DNA of 64,000 bases from Rhizobium mongolense USDA 1844. GTDB lineage: Bacteria > Pseudomonadota > Alphaproteobacteria > Rhizobiales > Rhizobiaceae. The stretch is from positions 186,001 through 250,000 of the forward strand of contig NZ_ATTQ01000011.1 of assembly GCF_000419765.1 (NCBI RefSeq), in the 5' to 3' direction. A program made the position numbers and the translations under genes. Within the stretch, counting starts at the first letter, position 1. Every line of letters starts with the position of its first letter. Below are positions 43,901 to 51,383 of this stretch, piece after piece. The notes beneath the pieces were generated by a model, which did not search any database, had not been told where the DNA came from, and worked only from the letters and a program-made list of their open reading frames with translations.

Positions 43901-44522
43901 CATGGCGGGCCTTGGCGACAAAGCGCTCGAGATAGACGCGCGCATCACCGAAGCTTGCGCACGCCGTGCGCTGCACGCTCTCGAAGGCCGCCGTCAGCTG
44001 TTCGGGGTCATCGCAGAGTCGCATACCGATGCCGCCGCCGCCGGCGGTCGATTTCAGCATCAGCGGATATCCGATGCCGGCTGCGGCCGTAAGCGCGGCT
44101 TCGCTCGTCTCCAGCAGGCCGCTGCCGGGAAGGAGCGGCACCCCGCAGGCTTGCGCCAGCTCGCGGGCGGTGTGCTTGAGCCCGAAAGCCGCGATATTGC
44201 CGGGCGTCGGGCCAATGAAGGCGATGCCTACCTTTGCCAGCCGCTCGGCAAAGTCGATATTCTCCGAAAGGAAGCCGTAGCCGGGATGGACGGCCTCGGC
44301 ACCTGTTGCCATGCAGGCCGCGATGACGGCCTCGACGTCGAGGTAGCTTTCGGCCGCCGGCGCCGGGCCAAGCCTAACCGCCTGGTCTGCCATCAACACC
44401 GCCTTGGAAAAGCGGTCGACATCCGAAAAGACGGCGACCGATGCAATACCCATGCGCTGCAACGTCTTGATGATCCGGACAGCGATCTCGCCCCGGTTTG
44501 CGATGAGAACCTTCTTGAACAT
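40986..44522 (-). CDS. Biotin-dependent guanidine carboxylase (annotated family: urea carboxylase)
   Basis: This 1178-aa protein contains, in order, a biotin carboxylase (1-450: GEIAVRI, the ATP-grasp loop GGGGIG, EVNTRLQVEHPVTE), a KipA/AHS2-like carboxyltransferase half (about 470-760), a KipI/AHS1-like half (about 790-990) and a C-terminal biotinyl domain with Lys1142 in ESMKME. The family was named for urea, but enzymes in operons with DUF1989 pairs and a guanidine-I riboswitch carboxylate guanidine. ATG at 44522 lies one base before the preceding gene's stop. The guanidine assignment rests on context; the residue that separates the two activities was not located. Confidence 0.9.
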   Translation of the reverse strand: MFKKVLIANRGEIAVRIIKTLQRMGIASVAVFSDVDRFSKAVLMADQAVRLGPAPAAESYLDVEAVIAACMATGAEAVHPGYGFLSENIDFAERLAKVGIAFIGPTPGNIAAFGLKHTARELAQACGVPLLPGSGLLETSEAALTAAAGIGYPLMLKSTAGGGGIGMRLCDDPEQLTAAFESVQRTACASFGDARVYLERFVAKARHVEVQIFGDGNGRVIALGDRDCSLQRRNQKVIEETPAPGLPDAVRTRLHAAAVALGASAGYRSAGTVEFIYDPAREEFYFLEVNTRLQVEHPVTEAVFGIDLVEWMIRQAAGEDMLASNAALIPSGAAIEARIYAEMPHAEFRPSAGLLTEVVFPKNVRVDGWIETGTEVSPYYDPMLAKVIVKAEDRPAAIAALGKALKESAISGIETNLEYLRAIAASQLLSSGDVATTALNDFAFVPEVVEVIAPGAQSSLQELPGRLGLWHVGVPPCGPMDERSFRHANRLVGNADEAAALELTVSGPVLKFLSDVRIALAGAHMPMTLDGASIQQGVAILVKAGQTLAIGTIAGAGQRSYLAVAGGFAAPVVLGSRATFGLGQFGGHATGTLRAGHVLRLARTPQPTSKPADDPAELTRAWEVGVLYGPHGAPDFFLTEDIETLFSTEYEVHFNSARTGVRLIGPAPTWARTDGGEAGLHPSNLHDNAYAVGAIDFTGDMPIILGPDGPSLGGFVCPAVIARDEQWKMGQFKPGDKIRFHAVKRTGDPIAGPMVKRIGDAAGCPIVGRNETGPVPVIYRRQGDDNLLVEYGPMQLDIALRLRVHLLMQAIKEEKLTGLIDLTPGIRSLQIHYGGSGLTRTSLLGLLSEIEASLPPAQAVKVPSRIVHLPLSWNDSDAELAMRKYQELVRPNAPWCPSNIEFIRRINGLADEQAVRKVVFDASYLVLGLGDVYLGAPVATPVDPRHRLVTTKYNPARTWTPENAVGIGGAYMCIYGMEGPGGYQLFGRTIQVWNTWRQTPFFSKDKPWLLDFFDQIRFFPVSHEELTEARAAFPYGGYPVRIEETEFSYAAYEAELSANAQAIGGFKANQQSAFEAERKRWKDLGLDSFVVDEGTGSGLGGEIPEGCFGVESAVPGNVWKILVEEGQPIAAGQTLAIIESMKMEINVTAHAPGRVRDLRAGPGRNVKAGDVLVVLEEI

Positions 44523-44523
44523 G

Positions 44524-45180
44524 TCAGATCTCGCTGTCCCAGACCAGCACCCGGATCGGGGTAGGATCGAAACCGTTGCAGGGATTGTTGATCTGCGGGC
44601 AATTGGAAATGACGAGCAAAACATCCATCTCCGCTTTCAACTCCACATAGTCACCCGGCGCGGAGATCCCGTCGACGATCGTCATCTCGCCGCTTGGCTC
44701 GATCGGGACGTTCATGAAGAAATTGATGTTGGGGACGACATCGCGCTTGCTCATGCCGTGCTTGGAGACTTCAAGAACGAAATTGTCCCGGCAGGCATGG
44801 AGATATTTCGTGCCGTGGCCGAAACGTACCGTATTGCTCTCGCAAGAGCAGGCACCGGCGGACGTATCGTGGCGCCCGCAACTGTCGGCGGTCATTGTCA
44901 GCATCACCCGGCCCTCATTGGAGATGATCCTCGTGCCGGTCGAAATATAGGCCGCACCCTGTTCGCGCATCGTATCCTGGTTGGAGTAGCGCTCGGAAAA
45001 GTCCTTGGCATTGTAAAACAGCGTGTCGATCGCCTGTTGGCCGTAAGTGTCCTCGATTCGGATGGTCTGTCCCTTCCGGACCACCGCCGAAAATGGTGCC
45101 TCGGCCGGGATGTAATGGTCCTGTGCGGCGTTTTTGAGCGTGCGGCCCGGCGCTGTCTGAATGAAATCGGTCATGGTCAT
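44524..45180 (-). CDS. Carboxyguanidine deiminase subunit, DUF1989 (urea carboxylase-associated protein 2 type)
   Basis: The 218-aa DUF1989 protein contains a Cys-rich motif (CGRHDTSAGACSCESN) and an N-Pro-N...GDYVELKAEMDVLLVISNCPQ C-terminal block. Proteins of this pair were shown in other bacteria to form CgdAB, which hydrolyses carboxyguanidine to allophanate plus ammonia. It lies 7 bp after its paralogue and just before the carboxylase. The cysteine cluster suggests a metal site. ATG at 45180 follows GAGGGAAAC. Which partner carries the active site is not certain from sequence. Confidence 0.88.
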   Translation of the reverse strand: MTMTDFIQTAPGRTLKNAAQDHYIPAEAPFSAVVRKGQTIRIEDTYGQQAIDTLFYNAKDFSERYSNQDTMREQGAAYISTGTRIISNEGRVMLTMTADSCGRHDTSAGACSCESNTVRFGHGTKYLHACRDNFVLEVSKHGMSKRDVVPNINFFMNVPIEPSGEMTIVDGISAPGDYVELKAEMDVLLVISNCPQINNPCNGFDPTPIRVLVWDSEI

Positions 45181-45187
45181 GTTTCCC

Positions 45188-46006
45188 TCACACGGCTTCC
45201 CGCGCGTTGTTTTCAAAGCCGCGAACAGCCTCGGCGGTCGCAGTCCGGCAAAGGTCGCCGCTCGGGGGCTCGGTCGCCGCAATACGCGTGACGGTCACCG
45301 GGTTGGGTCGATAGACCGTGTCCGGATTGAGCGGATGGGGGCAGTTGGAAAAACCGACGATCATATCCATCTCGGCGCGCAACTCGACATAATCGCCTTC
45401 GTGCAGAAGTTCCGGCTTCCACAAAAATGCCCCGTTCCGGTCGACGCGGACCGGAGCAAACAGTGCGAGGCCCGGCGGAATGTCGCGTTTATCGAGCCCG
45501 GCTTTGGTTGCAAGGAGGATCAGGTTGTCACGGGTGTTGCGTGTCCCCTGTCCGTATTTTGCCGCGTTCGACGTGAATGTGGAACCGCCCACCAGCCCGT
45601 CGTGGGCACCGGACGAGTCTTCCGTCACCGAAAACATCACCCGCCCCATGTCAGAGAAAATCACACGGCCCTTCCCAAGAGCAGTTGTCCACTGCACTTT
45701 CACTGTATCGGGTAGGTTCAACCGCTCGCTGGTGTCGGCGGCACTCCAGGCGATGAGGGAAATGGTCGAGAATCCGCTGTCGAGGCTGACACGGAATGCC
45801 TCGTGCTTCTTGATATGGGTCGACCAATACCAGCCACCCGGGATTACCTCGCGGTGAATGATCTTGTCGGGCGCGATCTCAGGCGCCGGCAATGGGCTCG
45901 CACCGGGCAGTGCCTTGGGTGCAAAATCGAGCCCCTTCTTCTGATGCTCCTCGTAACGCGCGCGGTTGGCAGCGATTTCTTCCGGCGAACGTCTGACGCG
46001 TGTCAT
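45188..46006 (-). CDS. Carboxyguanidine deiminase subunit, DUF1989 (urea carboxylase-associated protein 1 type)
   Basis: A 272-aa DUF1989 protein, paralogous to the next gene: the C-terminal block GDYVELRAEMDMIVGFSNCPHPLNP matches GDYVELKAEMDVLLVISNCPQINNP there. At the position of the partner's cysteine cluster it has SSGAHDGLVGGSTFTSN, so the cysteines are absent. It has an extra basic N-terminus (MTRVRRSPEEIAANRARYEEHQ). Its ATG overlaps the ATPase stop (ATGA), tying the importer and enzyme genes into one unit. It should form a heterodimer with its paralogue. Confidence 0.88.
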   Translation of the reverse strand: MTRVRRSPEEIAANRARYEEHQKKGLDFAPKALPGASPLPAPEIAPDKIIHREVIPGGWYWSTHIKKHEAFRVSLDSGFSTISLIAWSAADTSERLNLPDTVKVQWTTALGKGRVIFSDMGRVMFSVTEDSSGAHDGLVGGSTFTSNAAKYGQGTRNTRDNLILLATKAGLDKRDIPPGLALFAPVRVDRNGAFLWKPELLHEGDYVELRAEMDMIVGFSNCPHPLNPDTVYRPNPVTVTRIAATEPPSGDLCRTATAEAVRGFENNAREAV

Positions 46007-46830
46007 GGCTGGGTTTCTCCTGACGAAGCCAGGTCGTCCCGGCAATGCCCCTGGTAAGCGACCAGGCCGTCCCGGTCGGGGCTGAAGATCGAAGGCGATC
46101 CGGCTTGGCGTGGCGGCCAGATTGAGATGTCCTTAGTGATGGTCGCGCCGTAGCGCAGCTTCTCCTCGGGTCGATCGCGGCGCCGCTCGAAGGCGACCAC
46201 GCGGCTTGCAAGCGTGAAAGCCTCGCGCATGTCATGGGTAACCATGACGACGGTCATCTGCGTTTCGTGCCAGAGCCGTTTCATCAGTATGTGGATCTCG
46301 GCGCGGATACCCGGATCGAGCGCGCCGAATGGCTCGTCAAGCAACATCACCTTGGGCTTCATGATTAGCGCCTGGGCAAGCGCCAGCCGTTGCTGCATGC
46401 CCCCGGAAAGCTGTGCCGGATATTTGTCCTCCGCCCCGGCAAGGCCGACTTCGCCGATCAATTGCTGCGCCTCGGCAATCGCATTGCGCCGCGCCGCTCC
46501 GAAGAGCTTCGCCATGTAGCGCGCGCCGGAAAGTTCCTTGCCGAGCAGCACATTGCCGAGCACGGTTAGATGCGGAAAGACAGAATAGCGCTGGAAGACG
46601 ACACCCCGATCGGCACCGGGCTGCGCCGGAAGAAGCTCGCCATCGAGCAAAATCCGGCCCCTGGTCGGCCGTTCCTGACCGAGCAGCATACGCAGGAACG
46701 TCGACTTGCCGCAGCCGGAAGGCCCGACAAGTGCGACGAAGGCGCGCGAGGGGACGGTCAGCGACACGTTCTCGAGCACGATCTGGTCGCCATATTCCTT
46801 CCAGAGATTTTCGATCCTGAGTTCGCTCAT
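46003..46830 (-). CDS. Guanidine-operon ABC transporter ATPase (SsuB/NrtD family)
   Basis: The 275-aa ATPase has Walker A GPSGCGKST, Q-loop VFQRYSVFPHLTV, signature LSGGMQQRL and Walker B VMLLDEPFGALD. A C-terminal extension (KDISIWPPRQAGSPSIFSP...) is longer than in SsuB. Both ends overlap neighbouring genes by four bases. It is in the operon behind the guanidine-I riboswitch, so the most likely cargo is guanidine or guanidinium-like compounds. Confidence 0.92.
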   Translation of the reverse strand: MSELRIENLWKEYGDQIVLENVSLTVPSRAFVALVGPSGCGKSTFLRMLLGQERPTRGRILLDGELLPAQPGADRGVVFQRYSVFPHLTVLGNVLLGKELSGARYMAKLFGAARRNAIAEAQQLIGEVGLAGAEDKYPAQLSGGMQQRLALAQALIMKPKVMLLDEPFGALDPGIRAEIHILMKRLWHETQMTVVMVTHDMREAFTLASRVVAFERRRDRPEEKLRYGATITKDISIWPPRQAGSPSIFSPDRDGLVAYQGHCRDDLASSGETQP

Positions 46831-47645
46831 CCCTGCTTCTCCAGTTCGGACCAGGGGAAGACGGCGACGCGGATGCGATCAAGGACGTAGTTCGTCAGGA
46901 CGGCGAGGAGCGTGATCCAGACGACATAGGGAAAGATCACGTCCATCGCCAGATAGCGGCGGACGAGGAAGATGCGGTAGCCGAGGCCGGATTCCGAGGA
47001 AATCGCTTCGGCCGCGATCAGGAAGAGCCAGGCGGGCCCCAACTGCAGCTTGAGGCAGATGATCAGCCGCGGCAGGATCTGCGGCAGCACCACGCGCAAG
47101 GCGATCTGCCACGAGGAGCCGCCAAGCGTCTCGGCCTTGACGACCTGCTCGCGCGGCAAGTCCAGCGCCTTTAGGGCCAGGTCGCGGATCATCGTCGGCG
47201 CGACGCCGATCACGATAAGAGCGATCTTGGATGTCTCGCCGAGACCCATCACGATGAAGAGGATGGGAAGCAGCGCCAGGGGCGGCACCATAGAGACGAC
47301 AGCGATGAAGGGAGCGAGGAGCGCCCGCAGATACGGAAGCATGCCGATCAGCATTCCGATCAGCAGCGCGGTTGCTGTGGAGATGCCGAGGCCTGCGAAA
47401 AGCCGGATCAGGCTCGCCCAGGTATCCGACCAGAACAGGTATTCGCCGGTACGCTGATCCGCGATGAAGGCCATGCGTTCGATCGCCTGGGAAAAGCCGG
47501 AGAGAGTGGGCAGCAACTTATCGTTGGCATTCTCGGACAGGCGCGCCGCCGAGCCGAAGGCATAGGCTATGATCAGCAGCACGAAGGGCATCAGCATCAG
47601 GGCAAATTGCGCGCCCCGACCTGGCTTGATATTGATCCAGCGCAT
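46827..47645 (-). CDS. Guanidine-operon ABC transporter permease
   Basis: A 272-aa membrane protein of the SsuC/NrtB family with six predicted helices and the EAA loop (KAETLGGSSWQIALRVVLPQILPR). It lies 62 bp downstream of the binding-protein gene and overlaps the ATPase gene by four bases. It forms the inner-membrane channel for the substrate bound by the product of 47708-48781. Confidence 0.92.
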   Translation of the reverse strand: MRWINIKPGRGAQFALMLMPFVLLIIAYAFGSAARLSENANDKLLPTLSGFSQAIERMAFIADQRTGEYLFWSDTWASLIRLFAGLGISTATALLIGMLIGMLPYLRALLAPFIAVVSMVPPLALLPILFIVMGLGETSKIALIVIGVAPTMIRDLALKALDLPREQVVKAETLGGSSWQIALRVVLPQILPRLIICLKLQLGPAWLFLIAAEAISSESGLGYRIFLVRRYLAMDVIFPYVVWITLLAVLTNYVLDRIRVAVFPWSELEKQG

Positions 47646-47707
47646 GAGGAAAGCTCCGCTGATGAAGGAATGACACGGCGCAGTTTTCCCGCGCCGCCGG
47701 TCGAACT

Positions 47708-48781
47708 TCAGAGCGTCCCGTCAGCGGCCGCCTTCATGTAGGTCTCGGTGAAGCGCAGCTTGACGTTGCCGCTGTCTCCGAGGATTTTGCCGTCCGGCAT
47801 TTCGATCCCGATGACATCCGCCGACGGCGCACCGCTGCCGAGCAGGCCCTTCTCGAAGAGGAAGTTGCGCACCAGATCCATCGTCTTGGGAAGACTCTGG
47901 GACACGGTGAAGGCGACGGCGTCAGCAGGCTTGGCGAAGAGCTTGGTCGCAGCGATTTGCGCCTCGAAACCTTTAAGGTCGGTGCCGGAGGCCGACCCCA
48001 TCGTCTCGCGGGCTGCCTTGCCGTCCGGCGTATCCGCCTCCATCAGCGCCGCGGTCTCATACCAGATGCCTGCCAGCGCCTTGCCGAAGTTCGGATTGTC
48101 CTTGAGCGCATCAGTATTGGCGACCATCAGGTCGATGATTTCGCCAGGAACCTGCGAACTGTCGAATACCTTCTTGGCCGAAGGATCCTCAAGGATGCTG
48201 GAGACCAGCGGATTCCAGGTGACGACGGAGGTGACGTCGGGCGTCTTATAGGCGCCGACCATGTCGGCGTCGGACGTATTGACGACCTTCACGTCGCGCT
48301 CTGTCAGCTTGATGCTTTCGAGCGCGCGAGCAAGCAGGTAGTGTGAGACGGAATACTCGACCAGATTGACATTCTGGCCCTTGATTTCGGCAAGACTCGT
48401 CTTGTCCTTGAGGATTACGGCGTCATTGCCATTCGAAAAGTCGCCGACGATCACGGCGGTCGTATCGACGCCGCCGGCGGCCGGAATGGAAAGGCCATCC
48501 ATGTTGGTGAGCGTCACGGCATCGAAGGCACCGGCCGTATACTGGTTCATCGACTCGACGTAGTCGTTGAACTGGGTCACATCGATCTTGATGCCGTATT
48601 TATCGGCCCATTTCTTGACGATGCCGTGGTCGGCAGCATAGCCCCAGGGCATCCAGCCCACATAGATCGACCATGCAACCTTGAACTCGGTCTTTTGGGC
48701 AGCCTCGACGGTGGGGCCGAAGCCCAGGATGAAGTAGGCGGTCAAGGCGGTGATGGAAAGAAGCTTCGAAAAAGTCTGCAT
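47708..48781 (-). CDS. Guanidine-operon ABC transporter substrate-binding protein
   Basis: The 357-aa protein has a signal peptide (MQTFSKLLSITALTAYFILG, cleavage after TVEA near residue 27) and an NMT1/NrtA-like solute-binding fold (KVAWSIYVGWMPWGYAADHGI). It is the first gene after the riboswitch. Related proteins in urea-carboxylase operons are often called urea or nitrate binders; the switch argues for guanidine as ligand. Confidence 0.9.
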   Translation of the reverse strand: MQTFSKLLSITALTAYFILGFGPTVEAAQKTEFKVAWSIYVGWMPWGYAADHGIVKKWADKYGIKIDVTQFNDYVESMNQYTAGAFDAVTLTNMDGLSIPAAGGVDTTAVIVGDFSNGNDAVILKDKTSLAEIKGQNVNLVEYSVSHYLLARALESIKLTERDVKVVNTSDADMVGAYKTPDVTSVVTWNPLVSSILEDPSAKKVFDSSQVPGEIIDLMVANTDALKDNPNFGKALAGIWYETAALMEADTPDGKAARETMGSASGTDLKGFEAQIAATKLFAKPADAVAFTVSQSLPKTMDLVRNFLFEKGLLGSGAPSADVIGIEMPDGKILGDSGNVKLRFTETYMKAAADGTL

Positions 48782-48805
48782 TGAAATTCCCCTTTTGCTT
48801 TTTTC

Positions 48806-48847
48806 AAAAAGGGATTGGCAAAGACCATCGCGCCGCCAATCCCTTGG
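48806..48847 (-). terminator. Riboswitch-controlled intrinsic terminator
   Basis: On the minus strand AAGGGATTGGC pairs with GCCAATCCCTT around a 15-base loop, followed by three more T. It lies between the guanidine-I aptamer and the first gene of its operon, overlapping the aptamer's 3' edge (AGCCAAGG), so ligand binding should block its formation. Confidence 0.85.
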
Positions 48848-48849
48848 CT

Positions 48850-48955
48850 TACGAGGTCTCCCGGGCTTTTGTCCCGCCGTGCATCCGGCAGGATTTCTCT
48901 CCCACCGACGGCAGCTCTCGGACCAGCACGCTTGTCAAGCGCCGGAACCCTAGCC
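48850..48955 (-). promoter_or_regulatory. Guanidine-I (ykkC) riboswitch
   Basis: The minus strand carries the conserved blocks of the guanidine-I aptamer in order: CTAGGGTTCCG (48953-48943), CTGGTCCGAGAG (48926-48915), an ACGG-type segment, and the 3' block ending CCCGGGAGA (48865-48857). P1 can form between GGCT near the 5' end and AGCC near the 3' end. Guanidine-I riboswitches bind guanidinium and turn genes on. Downstream are a terminator and the importer, deiminase, carboxylase and hydrolase genes for guanidine, which fits precisely. Confidence 0.93.
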
Positions 48956-49194
48956 ACCAACTCACTATGTTCAAAGCAAGACGCGTGCCAGTTTCTGCCA
49001 AATTGATTCTATAAGGTTTTTCGATTGTCTCGGTTTTCTCACAGCGGCACCGAGCGGCAACTGCTCATTATTTAGGCGCAGCTGCCCAACGACGGCATCG
49101 CAGGAACGGCGGCGACAATTTTTAGCACTCTCGGGCCTGGAGTGCCAATTTTTGTCTGAACGCTCTTGAACCTGAAAACTCCGCAACCAAATCA

Positions 49195-49276
49195 GTTCCG
49201 TCAGCCGCCAGTACGGGGCTGATGTTGGAGACGCGAGTTTCCACGCGTCTCCATTCCATGTTGCTTTACGGAGGAT
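49195..49276 (+). promoter_or_regulatory. ROSE-like RNA thermometer upstream of hsp20
   Basis: The leader contains three successive hairpins: TCAGCC/GGCTGA (49201-49222), a perfect 9-bp stem GGAGACGCG/CGCGTCTCC (49227-49252), and a 3' hairpin in which TTGCT (49261-49265) faces the Shine-Dalgarno GGAGGAT (49270-49276). This UUGCU-against-SD arrangement is the hallmark of ROSE elements of rhizobial small heat-shock genes, which melt at high temperature and allow translation. Confidence 0.78.
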
Positions 49277-49282
49277 ATGGCT

Positions 49283-49768
49283 ATGAGAAACGAATTCGAC
49301 TTCGCCCCCCTTTACCGGTCCAGCATCGGCTTTGACCGCGTCTTCAATCTCCTCAACAATGCGCAGCGATTTCAAGCTGTCGATACCTGGCCGCCTTACG
49401 ATATCGTCAAGGCAGGCGAGGACGAGTACCGCATAACCATGGCAGTTGCAGGTTTCGCCGAGGAAGATCTGTCGGTCACACATGAGCGAAACGTGCTCGT
49501 TATTGCCGGTGCGAAGCCCGACAAGGAGGATATGCAATATCTGCATCACGGCATCGCCGGCCGATCATTCGAACGACGCTTCGAGCTGGCCGACCACGTC
49601 AAGGTGCTTGGTGCGAGGCTGAAGAACGGCCTTCTGTCGGTCGAGCTGAAACGCGAGATCCCCGAAGAGATGAAGCCGCGGCGCATTGCTATCGGAACGA
49701 ATGAGGCCAAGCAGGCCAAAGAGGAGACTGGGCCGCTACAGATCGAAGGCGAAAAGCAGGTGGCTTGA
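49283..49768 (+). CDS. Small heat-shock protein Hsp20 (IbpA type)
   Basis: The 161-aa protein starts MRNEFDFAPLYRSSIGFDRVF, typical of rhizobial class A Hsp20, followed by an alpha-crystallin domain (YDIVKAGEDEYRITMAVAGFAEEDL...) and a C-terminal tail. It holds unfolding proteins for refolding by Hsp70/Hsp100. An in-frame ATG at 49277 is too close to the ribosome site GGAGGA (49270-49275); 49283 has ideal spacing. The leader is a ROSE-like thermometer. Confidence 0.93.
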   Translation: MRNEFDFAPLYRSSIGFDRVFNLLNNAQRFQAVDTWPPYDIVKAGEDEYRITMAVAGFAEEDLSVTHERNVLVIAGAKPDKEDMQYLHHGIAGRSFERRFELADHVKVLGARLKNGLLSVELKREIPEEMKPRRIAIGTNEAKQAKEETGPLQIEGEKQVA

Positions 49769-49922
49769 TCGAACATGACGACGATCCGCGCCGGACTTTT
49801 ACCCGGCGCGGCATTGCCGCGGTTGGATGCGATGCGTGTACTATTGGCTGCCACCAGCGACACAGTGTGCTGGCACAGCCGCAGTCATGAAGTGTCGAAC
49901 GTGAGGGAGGGAGGTGATTGAA

Positions 49923-50144
49923 ATGACCCTATCGTCAGGCGAAGTAAGGGCCATCATCGGTCCGGTTGACGAGGTCTTGCTTGCGGACATTTTGGCGACA
50001 GGAGCTTCGGCAAGGGAACTGGCAGAGGCCTGGGCCTGGGTGAATGCTGAAGAAGCTCTGGCCGATGAAGGCCGTCCGTTGCCGACGGGAAGAATTGCGC
50101 GGCTTGTTGATCTGCTGGATCCCGGCCAGGAGAACGAACTGTGA
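49923..50144 (+). CDS. Small conserved hypothetical protein
   Basis: This 73-aa protein (MTLSSGEVRAIIGPVDEVLLADIL...) is acidic and helical, with no recognised domain. ATG at 49923 follows a very strong ribosome site (AGGGAGGT). It lies 155 bp after hsp20 and may share its heat-shock transcript. The pattern 'LADILATGAS..ELAEAWAWVNAEEAL' recurs in my recollection of rhizobial hypothetical proteins encoded next to hsp20 genes. Function is unknown. Confidence 0.65.
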   Translation: MTLSSGEVRAIIGPVDEVLLADILATGASARELAEAWAWVNAEEALADEGRPLPTGRIARLVDLLDPGQENEL

Positions 50145-50296
50145 AGCCCCGCTTGCGCGACTGATCGGCTGCAAAGGGCAGTGCCTACCGCAGACCGCGA
50201 CAGCAAGCGCGGCTGAGGCGCGCTTTGATGACCACCCTTTCATAAGTCCACTTGGGCGCTATGCTCTGTGCCAAGATACCAAGCTTAGGGCCTTTC

Positions 50297-50566
50297 ATGA
50301 CGGAACAACATCAAAGCGACTTTCGGGAGCGAATGACGATCCTCGGCGAACTTGATGCCGCTTCCTTCCTTCCTTGGATCCGACGCCATGCCGCTAAGCT
50401 CGGGCTTGCGCAGGCGATCGTCCATACCAGTTCCGACCGGGTCGAGCTCGACATCGCCGGGCCCGTGGAACTGATCGACATGATGGAGATCGGATGTTTG
50501 CTCGGGCCCATCGATGTCTGGGTCGAGACGATACACCGCACACCAATTGATGGGGGAACCGGCTGA
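50297..50566 (+). CDS. Small acylphosphatase-like protein
   Basis: The 89-aa product has a helix-strand pattern ending RHAAKLGLAQAIVHTSSDRVELDIAGPVELIDMMEIG, reminiscent of acylphosphatases (a helix, then 'GWV.N..DG.VE....G....'). The conserved catalytic Arg and Asn of that family are not clearly in place, so it may be inactive or a different fold. ATG at 50297 begins MTEQHQSDF; a longer upstream start is less likely. It follows the Hsp20 cluster. Confidence 0.5.
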   Translation: MTEQHQSDFRERMTILGELDAASFLPWIRRHAAKLGLAQAIVHTSSDRVELDIAGPVELIDMMEIGCLLGPIDVWVETIHRTPIDGGTG

Positions 50567-50735
50567 CGTCGCGATCGATCCTTTCCTGCCTGCATGCGCA
50601 TCGTATGCCTTATATTTAATCAAGATTGCCAATGCGAAAAAATTATGCAAACTTGACCGTGCTGATTGGCGGGCCGCCGACCCTTAGCCGCGGATTCAGC
50701 AACCAGGCCATTGATTTTATATAGAAAGCCGAGTG

Positions 50736-51383
50736 ATGCTGTCTGACACGACGGGCTCTTGGACGCCAGTCGCCCTTTCCGCGGATTTGCCAGCGGGAAC
50801 CGTTATTCCGGCACGGACGCCAGCCGGGCCGATTGCTCTTTGGCGAAGTCGGTCGGGGCACGTGACAGCATCGGCAGACCGGTGTCCGCATCGCGGCATG
50901 CGCTTGTCTCACGGCTTCGTGCGTGGCGAGGCACTTTCGTGCATCTATCACGGCTGGAGCTACACCCGGACTGGAACCTGCCTGCGCATCCCGGCCCATC
51001 CAGGCCTCACGCCGCCCGAAACGATCCGCTTGGAGACGCAACAGGTCGAAGAGTCTGACGGCGTCATCTGGGTTGCCGCAGAGCAACTTATGGCTGGGCC
51101 CCCGCGGCTTGAAGGCCTTGCTCCATTGCGCTCCCTGGTGGCAGATGCCGGTACTGAGGCGGTCGAGGCCGCTGCGAACGGAAAGGCAGGCCCGGAAGGC
51201 CTTGTCTGGCATGCGCAGAATAGCCAGACGATCCGGCTGTTGCTCGTCCCGCAAGACAACGGCCAGACATTGATTCATGTCCTGCTGGACAATGATACCT
51301 GCCTGGCCGCGCGCATTGCCGCGTCACGGGCATCCGAAACTTTGCGGCGGATGGCCGAGGAGCTTCAGGGGAAAGCGTCATGA
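50736..51383 (+). CDS. Stand-alone Rieske [2Fe-2S] protein
   Basis: The 215-aa protein carries a Rieske domain with all four ligands: Cys50, His52, Cys69 and His72 (CPHRG...16 residues...CIYHGW), in an oxygenase-type context (ALWRSRSGHVTASADRCPH). The C-terminal half (residues 120-215) has no mononuclear iron motif. It is coupled by an ATGA overlap to a gene for an oxygenase that lacks a Rieske cluster, so it probably donates electrons to that enzyme in trans. ATG at 50736 is preferred over GTG at 50733. Confidence 0.85.
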   Translation: MLSDTTGSWTPVALSADLPAGTVIPARTPAGPIALWRSRSGHVTASADRCPHRGMRLSHGFVRGEALSCIYHGWSYTRTGTCLRIPAHPGLTPPETIRLETQQVEESDGVIWVAAEQLMAGPPRLEGLAPLRSLVADAGTEAVEAAANGKAGPEGLVWHAQNSQTIRLLLVPQDNGQTLIHVLLDNDTCLAARIAASRASETLRRMAEELQGKAS

